Assembly: GCA_030544235.1 (NCBI GenBank)
Contig: CM060464.1
Location: forward strand, 845,001 to 909,000
Direction: 5' to 3'
Source of the DNA: Lepturacanthus savala
Lineage: Eukaryota; Chordata; Actinopteri; Scombriformes; Trichiuridae
Length of the DNA stretch: 64,000 nt
In this document: piece after piece, positions 35,165 to 46,870 of the stretch
Position numbering within the stretch: position 1 is the stretch's first letter
Layout: each line of letters starts with the position of its first letter
The notes under the pieces: model-generated
What the model saw: only the letters and a program-made list of their open reading frames with translations
What the model was told of the DNA's origin: nothing
The model's database searches: none
Made by a program: the position numbers and the translations under genes

Positions 35165-35545
35165 AAGCCCCAGAGGGCTTTTAATTTTCTTTTCCCAGCT
35201 TTGCATTAATGCCAGAATCAAGCTATTTCTCTCCTTCAAAGACCTAGAAAAAGTCATCCATGTCTTTAATATCCTCCCTGCTTGGACTATTGTGGATTTC
35301 TCTATGCTGGGATCAGTCTGGTCCAGAATCCTGCAGCCAGGCACCTGAAAGAGGGACCATATAACCCCTATTCTGGCCTTTCCACTGGCTACATATCCCA
35401 TATAGAATAGATTTTATGGGGTTTTTTGTCTGTTTTTCAATCCCAGAATGGACAGCTCCTATAATACAAACCTTATAACCATTTATTCAACCTCCAGGTG
35501 CCTCAGTTCGACTCGACTTAACCCATTTAATCCAGTTTTTTTTTT
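35165..35545 (+). mobile_element. L2-type LINE fragment (ORF2 C-terminal region), decayed
   Basis: Frameshifted remains of the C-terminal part of a CR1/L2-clade reverse transcriptase ORF. DLEKVIHVF (about 35241) matches the DLEKVIHAF motif. It is followed in shifted frames by a GLxxVQNxAARxLxK-like stretch (CAGAATCCTGCAGCCAGGCA), then KRDHITPILAF-like sequence (AGGGACCATATAACCCCTAT) and a region corresponding to L-N-G-x-A-P and T-P-Y-S-x-S-R. Stops and indels show it is dead. A matching 3' tail may lie at 35860-35925. Confidence 0.75.
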
Positions 35546-35859
35546 TTTTTTTTTTTACTTTTCATGCATTAATTATCAAAAGCCATGTTACGCATCTCCT
35601 TTTTACATTTTAGAATCTAAATCAGAAAATGGCCCAAACTGGCACAATTATAATAATTTAAATAAATGACTCAAGAGGAAGTTGATCATATGACAGGAAG
35701 CACTTAGAAAAAAAAAAAAGCTGTATTAGAAAAAGCATTTTTATTTTTTATTGTAAGTATAATTATTATGAAGCGTTATTCACTGTCGTATAAATCCATG
35801 TAATGTGCCTGTATATTTGTGGCTGAGCATGTCTCTGTTGGTTTTTTCTTTGTATTTTA

Positions 35860-35925
35860 TGCAGCAGTGTGGTCAGCAGAGGTTATTTTTGAACGTGCTC
35901 TATAAATAAATCCGACTTGACGTGA
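35860..35925 (+). mobile_element. Possible 3' end of the L2 fragment
   Basis: AACGTGCTCTATAAATAAATCCGACTTGA is close to the GTGCTATATAAATAAA-GTTTGACTTGA tail I know from fish L2/CR1-type LINEs. The intervening 35550-35860 includes a poly-T run and sequence shared with 11815-11880, so the LINE may have been interrupted. Confidence 0.5.
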
Positions 35926-36560
35926 ATTTGTAAGTCGCGTTGTTACCGTGTGCACGTCGTGTAAGTTTAACTCAAGCAAATATAACTCAAGGTGATGCAC
36001 ACATCAGGAAAAACATTAAAAATACATTAAACACATTGCAGCAGATGAGGAGGGCCGACTATTGTGCTACTGTAAGAAGGGTTGAGTTAAAATGTTTTAT
36101 ATATTATTGCACTTTTATTGCAGCAACTAGGAAGTTAATCATGAATGCAAGTGTTAATTCATTGCTTTTATTTTGACTACCATGGTAACCGAAGAGTTTT
36201 ATTTTGAAAAGACACTAGACTCTTCATAAATTACACTGGTGATGCTGCACAAATAAATCTAAATGGTCATTTTATCATCTAAAATAAAGTACTGTATACA
36301 TACTATACTATAAATACTGTAAATTATCAAATAATAGTTGAGGTGTTTGTTTCAATCACTTAACAGATCAGGTGTTTATTTGGGATCAGGTGATTAATTC
36401 CTGGTTTAATTCTTTTATTTAACCAGTATAACTTACATTTTTCAAATATTACAGTACTATAGTCAAACATCTGTTTTCTTCTGCATGTTTTACCACAGAC
36501 AGTTTGAATTTTATGTCATACTTTGTTTTTTGCTGCACCAGAGTCATGATGATCAACAAT
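35926..36560. other. Intronic, nothing recognised
   Basis: AT-rich with no supported feature. Confidence 0.4.
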
Positions 36561-37184
36561 TACTGTATATTCTGGACTATAAGTTGCACCAGCCATAAAA
36601 TGTATTTATTTGATAAAATCCAACACCAAGAACAGACATATCATTTAAAATGTAAATGAGGAACAATTTAAACTAAAACTAGAGGCAACAACAGGCTGAA
36701 CGGTGCTGACGTTACATGACACCACTGAGAACGTGTCTGGTATGTTAACACAACATATTAAGAGTTATTCCCATAACTACAGCATCAATAACATGCTAAG
36801 AAGTTCACCAAAACCATCCGTGTCACTAAAACCCAATGAAATCTTCATCCTCGGTGTCACTTTTCATCAACTCCTCTAACTCCGGAGGTAGAAGATGCGG
36901 CGCTTCCTCTTCTACGTCGATGACGTCATGTTTTACTACTATGATTTTCTGTTCGCTGACGTTTTTGTTCAGTTCTTCTCAGTTGTTGTTAAAAGTTACC
37001 GCCAATGTTGAAACTATTAACACAAGCCTAGAGCGCCCTCTGGAGGTTTAGTGTGAAAATAAATAAAATAAATAAATGATATACTGGTAATAATGTGGTA
37101 ATAATTTCACACATAAGTGGCTGCAGAGTATAAGACTCACCCCCGGACTAACTATAAGAAACGTATAGTCCAGAAAATACGGTA
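36561..37184 (-). mobile_element. pogo/Tc1-mariner-like non-autonomous element, copy 2
   Basis: Inverted relative to copies 1 and 3. Ends read TACTGTATATTCTGGACTAT and AGTCCAGAAAATACGGTA, so TA occurs at both tips. The interior contains the same 50-codon C-terminal transposase remnant on the minus strand. It carries a small AAATAAATAAA expansion near 37060 not seen in the others. Confidence 0.8.
36826..36978 (-). pseudogene. Transposase C-terminal remnant, copy 2
   Basis: Minus-strand 50 codons plus TAG, preceded in frame by TGA. The peptide is essentially that of copy 1, with HDVIDVEEEAP, ELEELMKSDTEDEDF and terminal IGF. No catalytic domain. Confidence 0.6.
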
Positions 37185-37845
37185 CTCAGTATTACCATAG
37201 AAGGTGTTCTTTAATGTCATATGAGCACAAAAATGATGTGAGGTTGTTGCTAAAATAGAAGCAAAGAAGAAAAATGTGCAGTGTCAGTGTGTTGTTCCTT
37301 GATTTTTTTTTTAAATATAAAATAAAAGTGACACATACAACATTCCTACAGACTAAATTAATGCCAATACATTATTATTGTAAATATATCTTCTTTTGAC
37401 TTATAAACATCTGTTGAGTGAAACTAACCACAGATATTCAGGATATAAGGAGGTTGTTGCTGCTGCAATGATGAGTAACATTAGTTCTACTGATATTTTA
37501 GTGCAGTGATTGTCTCCCTGTACAAATATTCCCCTTGACATGTAAATTGATTTTTTTTTATCAGCCAGTAAAAAATGCATTAATTAACATAATCAAGAAC
37601 ATGAACTGTTTCTCATTAGTTTGAGTTGTGCAAATGAAATATGCGAGTTAAATTTAGCCAGAGTTCGTATACACAAAGGAAACGAGTTCTTCATCAATTC
37701 TCACTTTCTAAACTCACAGAATCAGTAAATCTATTACTTTAAATGTTGTTTTTGCTTTTCTGACATTGGTGAATTTCAAGGCATTCTTTGATCCTGTCAT
37801 TGCAAACCCATTAATCCTGTTGTCATCTACACCTGTGTTTAAACG
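37185..37845. other. Intronic, nothing recognised
   Basis: No gene or defined element. Confidence 0.4.
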
Positions 37846-38275
37846 GTTAAAAACTCCACTTTTCCCCTCTGAGCATAAACTGCACCCTGTGGATTTTTTT
37901 GACCATTATCCCTCTATTCCATAACGTTGCCAAATGGCAACAATTACTTTGGCTCAATTTCACTAAGAGGCAGTAGTATAAAATCCATCTTTTACTGTTT
38001 TGTTGTAAAAACTCTTTTACTTTGAAGGACAGTAAAATAATCACATCAAACGACCAGGAAATCCTGTTTTCACTCCTTTTTCTATGGACTGATAAAAATC
38101 TATTGCAGGAAATCTGGACACTGAAGTGCCAAAATCCAAGAGACAGATTTTCCACATGGTAACGCTATGCAATAGAGACATGCAGAGGGATAATAGTGCT
38201 ATTGAGCAACATTTAACCACTGTTAGAATATCTTTCTTGATTCTGTGACGACACAAACACAACTTAAGCTTTGCT
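37846..38275. repeat. Inverted pair of the CTCTATTGCATAGTGTTGCCA family
   Basis: CCCTCTATTCCATAACGTTGCCAAATGGCAAC at about 37910 faces TGGTAACGCTATGCAATAGAG at about 38157. The left part also shares GTATAAAATCCATCTTTTAC and TTTACTTTGAAGGACAGTA with the array at 14140-15180. Confidence 0.65.
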
Positions 38276-38704
38276 CATTTCCTGTATAAATACTTCATTT
38301 ATTTATTCACTTCATTTCTGCTTCATTGGATGAAAGATTGAAGTGTTATTTTTGCTGATATTTGTAGATGCATGTCATTAAAATCTCAACTTTTCAAAGT
38401 GCTATAGGTCCTTTTAGTTTCCTTGCAAATATGTTGGATAACATCTGGTTATTTGACACCAAATGTAGCAGGGAGCAGCAGACAGAGACCTGCAGGGATG
38501 ATTTAGATTCTGCTTCTCTCCTCACATGTTGCGTAAGGTTCCTAATGGGCCAAAGTCGCAAAAAAAAGTCTCTGCAACCTTTTAATTGCTGACAGATTTA
38601 CAGCAGAGCACACAGCTGTTGTTCAGCACAGAGGCTGCTCATTTCTGAAACAATGACCTATCGACGTATGCAGCGAAGTCTAAAGTGCAGCTTGGAATAC
38701 GTAG
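38276..38704. other. Intronic, nothing recognised
   Basis: No supported feature. Confidence 0.4.
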
Positions 38705-38850
38705 AGCAGAGTTCCAGCACCTTCCTGGAAAACCTGGAACATGATCGACCGGTTTTCTAGTCATGGAAATACTTTGGAAAATGAGAAAAAAAGGTCCAGT
38801 GTTCTGGAAATTATGAAGTTATCCTGGGAAAGTTCCCATAACAAGTTCAT
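38705..38850. repeat. Dispersed repeat rich in CCTGGAAAA, copy A
   Basis: CCTGGAAAACCTGGAACATG, AGTCATGGAAATACTTTGGA, TGGAAATTATGAAGTTATCC. Homologous to 60470-60640 in the same orientation. Confidence 0.7.
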
Positions 38851-40240
38851 TTAAACCAATGTTTTTATTCCCACTGTTGTTAGCATAAATTAATGTGATT
38901 TAATGTGGTTAGCCACAATACCCATCAGTTTGATTCTATTCAGTCTTATTATTATCCTGGATATAAAGTAAAATACTTTTCAATGCATAAAACTCAACAT
39001 TAGCCCTGTACCAGGGGTTTTCTGGGTATTTTAACAGGTCAAGACACATTAACCCTCTTAGGTCGAATTTGTCCGATTGACGTTTCATCGTCGTTTGTCT
39101 TCAAACAGGAAATGAAATTATTGTGATGATGATCCCACGATGCACCTTGAAGAGTTCATGTCTGTAGTTGATGGGATTAATATGTTCTTCAGACAGATTC
39201 TGTGTAAACGGACCTGAGAAGGTCACATTCCTATCCACACACTAGAGTTTCGGAAAAACCTGGTTGTTTATCCAGTTATGGCTGATTTAGGATCAGTTCC
39301 TTATTTTAATAAAGTACCAGAACGAGTAGCATTTCCATTCATAGATCTAAATCAAAATGTGTTTGTAAGACTTGCAAATGGGCTGAAGTAAACATCTGCT
39401 GAGTATTTTAACAAAAGAAGGTTTCAATATGTTGAATTAAAGGCCCCGAAATGTAATGGGTCCACCAGAACCAGCATGTGTAACGAAAAAAAGAAGTGGA
39501 ATGTGTTTGTGTATGACAGACTTGTCTCTGTAGCTGCTGAAAATGTCCTGGAAAATAATTCAGGTTTGGAATGAGAACCCAGGTAGAAAAAGGACAGATA
39601 AACCGAGCGTTTTTCAGTTTGCTGTTGGGTTCTCTGCAGCTTTGTGGCTGTGAATGCACATCGCGGCTATAAGTGGTGCAGACTTACTGGGAGACTGAAA
39701 GTGGATGTGAAAGCTCAATCACATTCTAAATTGTACAACAGAGCAGAGGAGTCGACTTGGCAGCCACACTAGTGAGACCGAGAGGAGAGAAACAGGAAAA
39801 AAAGGAAAAAGGCAAGCATTGGTGTGTGTTTACCACTGTACATATAACACGCTGTGCACGGGGCTGCTGGCGGGTTGGCAATACTGAGCATTGGCAATTA
39901 AGATACTCATCTTTGGTACGCCCCATATCATTCTAGCTTCTAAAAAGAAAATCACAGACGCACTAAAAAACGTTGCACGGCACAATAAATGACTCCCGGC
40001 GGGCTTGGCAGCGCCTTCTCGCGATTTCTGTAGCAGTCGCCGTCTCAGAAGGAGGCAACGTGCCACGGCCGCCGTGAAGCCTCTCTACCTTCAAGGCCTC
40101 TTTGCTGGCAGCCATTTAAAACAACTCTCTTTTTGTTTTTCCACGTCCTCCCTGAGTAGACGCATAATGCATCATCTCAGGACCAGAGCCCCCATTTAAC
40201 ACCGGCGGACGCTAGCTTCGCTAATAAACTGACGAACCTG
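38851..40240. other. Intronic, nothing recognised
   Basis: No exon. AAAGGCCCCGAAATGTAATGGGTCCACCAGAACCAGCA near 39440 has a diverged inverted relative near 62190-62235 (CAGGGCTTCCTGCTGGGGCT...), pointing to another low-copy repeat. Confidence 0.4.
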
Positions 40241-40437
40241 TACACTCAAAAAAAAAGAAAATCCAACTACAACATGCTAGTTCCAAGTTTCCAAGAGCTT
40301 CCTCTCATATAACATCATCAATGTCCTGCATCTTTCTCATAAGAACAAGACAAACCCTTTCAGGAAGACTCACTGTATTCAGATTATTCTGATTTTCAAC
40401 CCTGACATGAATATTTCTATTTAATTGTTTTCTAGAA

Positions 40438-41274
40438 AAGGGGTCTTCAACCTTTTTTAGCCCAGGGACCCCCACTTAAAATTCTTATTTTATTATAATT
40501 ATTATTAGTAGTAGTAGCAGTAAAGGTCGTAGTAATAGTATGATTAGTAATTAGGAATTTACTAGTGATCTGCTGATTGACGATCACTGCCGATCACAGA
40601 AGGAGTTTTAAATTTCCATACCTTTCATCTAGCAGAGGGTGAACCATGACAAATAAAACTATCAATTATTTAACTATATTTTAAAAAGTACAGAAACAGA
40701 AACTGCCATCTGGGCCAATCAGAAGCCAGGGCTGTCAGGACATGTGCTGGCAATAAATACAATGCAGCCAATGGCCTGGCTGTTGCCAGGCAGAAAACAC
40801 TTCTTCTAGGACACGCCCCCTCAGAGATGTGTGCACCGTGAAACTGAAGCAGAGGATTATTAGGATTGGTCGAAAATGACTGAGGATGATTTTTTTCAGG
40901 CTATTTTTAGGCAATATCGGCTGATCATGATCGGCAGCCAACAACTCTGTGCCTTTAGCCAACAACAAACTAACTAGCTAACTAGCTTGGTAGCTAACTA
41001 GCTTGTTTTTGGCTTGTTTTGACTCTGAAGTTGATGTTAGCCACGTGGCGCTAAGACTGACGTGATGGAATCATGTCTATGTTAATAGACTAAAATAGTT
41101 TTTGTCAAAAGTAGATTATCTCCTGTTAATGAGGTTTTCTCAATCATATTATAAATATATATATTTTTTTTAACTCTATTAAAAATAAAAATAATTAGTT
41201 TTTCATTTGGAGGACCCCCTGCAGTACCTCCACGGACCCCCTAGGGGTCACGGACCCCCTGTTGAATATCACTG
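40438..41274. mobile_element. hAT-type non-autonomous element with target-site duplication
   Basis: Left end AAGGGGTCTTCAACC followed by GCCCAGGGACCCCC. Right end GGTCACGGACCCCCTGTTGAATATCACTG. The inverted tips are of the CAGNGGTCTTCAACC class. Flanking 8-mers TTCTAGAA (40430-40437) and CTCTAGAA (41275-41282) agree at 7 of 8 positions, as expected for hAT. No transposase frame remains. A small ACTAGCTAACTAGC array sits at 40970-41000. Confidence 0.8.
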
Positions 41275-41282
41275 CTCTAGAA

Positions 41283-41470
41283 TAATCCCCCAAAAATGAA
41301 TTTAGTACAAGGGATGATTAGGTTTTTGTTTATGGGCAGATTTGTGTAAGCAGCAACTATCACAGCCATTAAATGCTATTTTCTGCAAAGAAACGTGTCC
41401 AAAATGTAAAAAATATATACGTAACATGATTGTTAGTGATTCAACTGATATAATTATATGAAAAAACCCT
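41283..41470 (-). repeat. Short interspersed repeat, pair of 10940-11090
   Basis: The reverse complement matches 10940-11090 through ATTTTTGGGGGATTATT, ACTAACAATCAT and ATATAATTATATCAG. It abuts the right target duplication of the hAT element. Confidence 0.6.
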
Positions 41471-41667
41471 TTCTGATTAAGTTGAAATAACCTTTTATGT
41501 TGTGTTGAATTCACCGCTTGTATTTTAGTCACAGTAACACAAGCATATTATGTCGACCCAACATATTTACATTTATGTCACTCAACAAACCAATTTATTT
41601 CTAAATTTGCATATTATAATTGGATGGAATACCCCAAACCCAATAAATGCTAATTTTTTTGAGTGTA

Positions 41668-42454
41668 CAATTCCAGAAAACAGATTACACACTTAAAGGG
41701 GGCAGGACTCCCAAAAGCAAAGCAGCTGTTTTAGAATAATGACTCCTTCACACGGGACAAACAAACAAGGGTATAAGGAGACGCTGTGGATGACAAACTA
41801 AGAGATAAAAAGATAGAATCGTATCATTATCAGATCTTCGCGACGTCCCCCTCCCGCCCACCCGGTTCCTGTTGCGTGTTGACATCTGGACACTCTGGGG
41901 GCCTGTTGGGTATACACAGCCTACGAGACATGAATAAACAAAGAGGAGCCCTGGCCTTGAGGAAGCTGGTACACCTGTGAGCGGCTGGAAAAAAAACCAA
42001 GAAAAAAAGCAGCCGGCGCAGCGGTGTTCATTAAAGGAGCCGGTCCTGACAGTGAGGCCTTTAAGAGGCCATCAGGAGCGACAACTCACCAGCTACCTTG
42101 GGACCGGGGGGGGTGGGAGAAGGGGAAAAAGCATCAAGGTGAGCAATGCAATTTCAGCTTGAATAATGGAGCACTTTTCCTCAGGTCTGACATTCATGTA
42201 TTTCTCCGGCAGGCCCCAAACAGCATACATCGCCCATTCAAGGTTTTCCTCTGCAAAAAAAAAAAACGTCTACAGCTCCACAATTACCCTGTCTGGCTGC
42301 CGCTCTGCAGATAATCTCACTCCAAAAGTAGTTCATGAAATAAAAAATGGCGTTGCATGAATTGAATCTAATAACATGTACACACAGTGTTAAGAGTAAC
42401 CATACAAAAGGAATAAATTATTAATTTTTGCTGTAACGCAGTAATGTAAGGCAT
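41668..42454. other. Intronic, nothing recognised
   Basis: GC-richer stretch at 41840-42130; open frames there are short and unrecognisable. Confidence 0.4.
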
Positions 42455-43044
42455 TACCGTATTTTCTGGACTATAAAGTGCACCTGAATAAGCTGCACCA
42501 GCTGCATTTAGGGAAACAATATAATATAAAAGCTGCACTGGACTATAAACTGCAGGTGTTTTAATGTTTAATATGTGAGGGTTGATGCATGGAGTGGATT
42601 ATCAGGAATGAGGTATCTGTTTAGGGAAGCTTCCATTTTATCAGCATTTCAACAAACTAGTTGCACGTTTGCATAACTTATTCAAGTGTTTCTATTCAGT
42701 GCTGTAGTACTGAACATGTACTCTGCTGTGTACAACGTCCTGTAAATGCTGCTTCGGCTTCTTTCTTCGTTCTTTGACAGACAAATCAAGTGCCTTTAAC
42801 TTAAAAGCTGCGTTATATGCATTTCTTAGTTGAGTTTTAGTTCCATTGCACAGACTGACAATGCCGTAACGTCTGTCTTGTCTCACTCAATTTTCTGGCC
42901 TCCTATTTTTTCTAGAGATAGATTTAGAAGGTTCCCTGGAGGCCGTTTGCTGTAAAAATCCATGTATTAGCTGCTCTGTTGTATAGGCTGCAGGGTTCAA
43001 AGCATGGGGAAAAAGTAGTGGCTTATAGTCCGGCACTTAGGGTA
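42455..43044 (-). mobile_element. Related pogo-like element with N-terminal transposase relic
   Basis: Ends TACCGTATTTTCTGGACTAT and GGCTTATAGTCCGG...AGGGTA match the tips of copies 1-3 and again carry TA at both ends. The interior differs from copies 1-3. On the minus strand it encodes a degenerate N-terminal helix-turn-helix region (see next entry). Several further CTATAAACTGCAGG/CTGTTGTATAGGCTGCAGG motifs repeat the tip sequence internally. Confidence 0.7.
42692..42886 (-). pseudogene. Degenerate pogo-type transposase N-terminus
   Basis: An open stretch of 64 codons containing NAYNAAFKLKALDLSVKE (about 42776-42829). The Tyr-x-x-x-Phe-Lys-Leu-Lys-x-x-Asp/Glu-x-Ala/Ser pattern is the start of the psq/CENP-B-type DNA-binding domain of pogo-like transposases. 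The rest of the domain (the Ala-rich helix and WRRQ-like stretch) is lost. Confidence 0.5.
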
Positions 43045-46000
43045 ATAATTTACTCGTTACAAAGGTCAGTGACATGGATTGAAGTGGTATTTTTTTGTTT
43101 TTCTTTCTGCAAATTTGCTAAAATTATCGTAAGATCAGCGTAAAACGTGTCACTTTCTTTTCCTTCAGTGAACCTGGATATCACAGATGGACACACGCTC
43201 GTTACTTCACGTTTGGATTTGAAAAATATCTACGTCAAATGCACTTTGTGTGCTCCACCTAAAGAAGTGTCCACTGAAATAGCTAGTTCTAGAAAAGTCC
43301 TGGTCCTGGGGTGAAATATGAGGAGCTGCTACTTGACTGCTTTTAATATATGGAACAGGTAAAACATTTAGATTCTGTTTCTGCTGCACTACAATAACTA
43401 AAATCTTAACAGCTGAACATATATATTCTTGGGTGCAATTAGTCCAATATTGAGTAGAATTATCTCATTGCAATGGCAGATAAATGTGCACATTTTTCTG
43501 GATTTGGGTTCATGTTTGGTTAAATTGCTACACCTAAAAACTGTTCCTGAAATAGCAGCAGCAATTTAACATTTACACAGGTGCCATAACTTTAAAGTAA
43601 TGCAATAGTAGTGTAATGCCTTACATTGTAAATACAGTAATATCGTAATAATTGTAATAACACGTTACAGGTTTGAAGTAACTTGCCCAACACGGTGTAC
43701 ACATCATTATTTTCAAGTTCAACTCGTGGATTCACCAGGCAGATTCCATTTTCCTGTAGCTGCTGATGTAAACTGGTAATAACAGAGGATTAATTTACAA
43801 GGAGGCAAAAATCCCCCCGGTGAGACTCGTGGCCCAGAACAATAATGAGCACATGGTAAACATGAATTTGCCGTGAGCCAGAAGAGAATGCACACCTTAT
43901 AATCTACATGGTGGAAAACGCATGAAGCGTAACCACACCCTCAGACATACACACTTTTACGCTCCGATACTCACACGGGCAGAGGGAAAAAAGATGCTAA
44001 AGAATCTTCCCCTGGCTACTGTAACAACAGGCGTTTGCAGGTAATTAAAATAAGATCCCGAGCGGGTTATGATGTCATGTTGAAATACGATTCGCCGAGC
44101 AAATTACCTTTCTGCGAGTTATTTATACAAAGCCGGGTTCACCGGGTCACGTCGGTTCACTGAACTGAGAGAAGAGAGAAGTTTTCATGGCTGTACTAGT
44201 GCTGTGAATTTATAGCTTTAGTCAATTTTAATTACAATTCTGGTGTCAAACTGGTATGTAGAGTATTATATTCAGATTTTCTAGAGCAAGAATAATCATA
44301 TAGAATATATATACAAGTATAGATATATTTTATTTTGTATTCAGTTTGAAAAGAATATTTATAGAGAATTATTGTGTTTTCTTACTTTAATCAGTCATTT
44401 TCACAACTAGCACTGTCAGTGCTGCAGTTGATGCAGTCATTGATTAGTTAACTGCAATCTACCATGTCACCACTAGAGGGAGCTATAAACTATGCACTGC
44501 ACCTTTAATGCAACTACAGAACTCACACTATTGAGCACAATAGAAATTGCAGTAATTGAGGAGTTTGCAAGAATCAATTTTTGAGCAGAACAAATTTTGG
44601 TCACACGGCACATGACATCTTTTCAAAATAAAAGTCCAATTGCAAAGTTGTGAGGAAAATTAGCAAAGATTCAGGCTGGAGAGATTACAATAATCATGTC
44701 AGCTGAATGTAGTTTACCTCCGCTAATGCTGCTTAGCAATTTTTGGATGTTTTATTTTGAAAGAATTGTTGCCGTTCTTTATGAGTATTTTATGACAACT
44801 GCGAAGAAATATGTTATGAACTAACCTTTTTTAAATCTTCCATTATTTTTCAGTACATAAGCAAACATGTCAACAGTTCTGCAGCTGCTTTTCTTCATGA
44901 ATTTGTGGTTAAAATAGAAAGGTATCACCAGGCTTTGACTTTAACTGGGAAAGAAAAGTGAGTTTACACTTCTGCTATCACACAGCTTCAAATGTGTAAG
45001 AACAGATTGTTAAAGCAACAGATCAGGAACTTTCTATAAAAACTTTCTAACACATCAGGATTTCTGTAAAAAAAAAAAAACAACAACTTGTTTTTCACTC
45101 AATCTGTTCGTGCACTTTCAAACTTTAATAAGTTTTGTGCTCACTTTGTAGTTTGGTCGTTAATAAACCCCTACACATGCACAGAATGTGCAGAAAGCAA
45201 TATTTTGCTGCAACAAGCTGCTGATTAAAGATAGACGTACTATCATCAAGATATAAAGACCTGCAATGAAGTTTGAAAGGAAAACATGTCATCAAACAGT
45301 TAAACTGCTTAACTAGGAGACATGAAGCAACTTTAGCATGAATGTGGAGTCTTGTTACTGTCCACCTGTGGATATAAGTTAAATATCAGCCTGTTTGCAC
45401 TGTGTTTTTGTTGCAGGGAAATATTGAACTCTTCTTTCCACCGGCTGCTCCCTGACCTTGTTTAACAGCTTCTCGGTGCCAGACAGGTGGTGTACAGTGA
45501 ATTTATTAAAAACAATCCCCGGTAAATATCTGTAAATAACGGCGGCGAGAGGCGACCGAACAGGTGAAAGTTGAAATAATGAGCTGAAAAGACGCTAAGA
45601 AGCAGCTCAGACGACCACGAGTCCCAATCATCCACAGATTCATTATTACATGTGGTTAGATCCATTGTTAACATGAAAACGCTGATTAGTGACGGTTTAA
45701 AGAGCATTTGAATGAACTGTGGAGGTTGATGTGATTCATCTTTTAGACACAGGAAGTGGCACCGTGCAGGTTTGGACTCTGGTTCATATTGTTTCCTTAT
45801 AACAACTTTATCAAATGCAGGAAAATTATATTAATAAATCATTTCAATCAAAAAGGCTTTGATACATAGAACGTTGTGTGTCACTTTAAAGAATAAAGTG
45901 ACTTTAGGCCAATTTTTTCTATTCTGGTGTGAATTTAGCTAACTTTAAACTGTCCTGTCATTCCATAATACAAACTCTAAACTGAAATTACCTGGAGTTA

Positions 46001-46609
46001 AATGTCAGCTCCTTTCTTTCATCCCTTTTTCAAGTCTTTTATTGAACGTAACTCATCTCCAACATCCGGTTTTGACGACTTTTTAAAACCGGAGATGTGA
46101 CAAATTTCCAGTGAAGTGATGACACATGAAATTCCTTTCTTTCTTTATGTTTAGCGACATATTTATTGAATTTATTGATACGAACAGCACTTTATAGTAA
46201 ACTATTACTAACATATAACTTAAAAATATATTATAGCCTAAAGCCTTTATCACTCCCCAGTAGAAATTGATTGAAGAATCATGTTTACAGCTTCTTCTGC
46301 ACCATAGATTCATCATGAAAGCTTGTTAAATTGACATTTCATGCTGGCGTAGGCAAAAAAATCAAATGTCCATTGTTCTATAGAGCATAAAAAAATCTGA
46401 TCCTTTCAACTCAGTATTACAATGATTTTACCAGATGTTGATTTAGGCCAAAAACTCAAAGTTACTCATCCCATTACTTTAATAGGACAACATGTCTGTT
46501 TCTTATATGCATATTAACATTACACATATTACACATATGTTCACATCTATACAGCAGTTAAATTTGGTTTGTTAACCATCTAAATCTCTGTGCTCAACTA
46601 AAAACAACA
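43045..46609. other. Intronic, nothing recognised
   Basis: No exon found on either strand. CACCACTAGAGGGAGCTATA near 44467 followed by CACTGCACCTTTAA is probably the end of a short repeat like that at 32936-33205. Confidence 0.4.
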
Positions 46610-46870
46610 ACTGTTCCTTAACATGAAAGTAGACAACTTTTTTCTTTAACTTCTCATTATGAAGTAAATGTTGATTGCACAGTGTAATGACTTTCTCTTT
46701 GCAATTTTGTCGGCCACCCGGAGGGATCTCCGGGAGAAATGAAGGCTCAATTTACGGCATGAGATAAGATTAGACAAATTAATGAACAAAGTCTGGCTTT
46801 TTCTCTTGACGTTTTCTTCTCCTCTCGCCAACCCCTGCTGTAACGTTAGCGTTACTCAAACTGTTATTAC
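46610..46870 (+). repeat. Dispersed repeat with CCACCCGGAGGGATCTCC, copy A
   Basis: Homologous to 58080-58400 through CATTATGAAGTAAATGTTGA, TTGCACAGTGTAATG, GCCACCCGGAGGGATCT and AACGTTAGCGTTACTCAAAC. A start related to AAGTGGAAGTAGACAACTTT links it to the family at 14140-15180. Confidence 0.8.

Larger units (their letters stand above)
40241..41667. mobile_element. Element with TACACTCAAAAAAA inverted ends, hosting a hAT insertion
   Basis: Left tip TACACTCAAAAAAAAAG and right tip TTTTTTTGAGTGTA are inverted repeats. Removing the hAT at 40438-41274 and its target duplication leaves about 580 bp. The right portion contains GTTGAAATAACCTTTTATGT and a segment shared with 10940-11090. That the two tips belong to one element is inference from their match. 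Confidence 0.5.
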
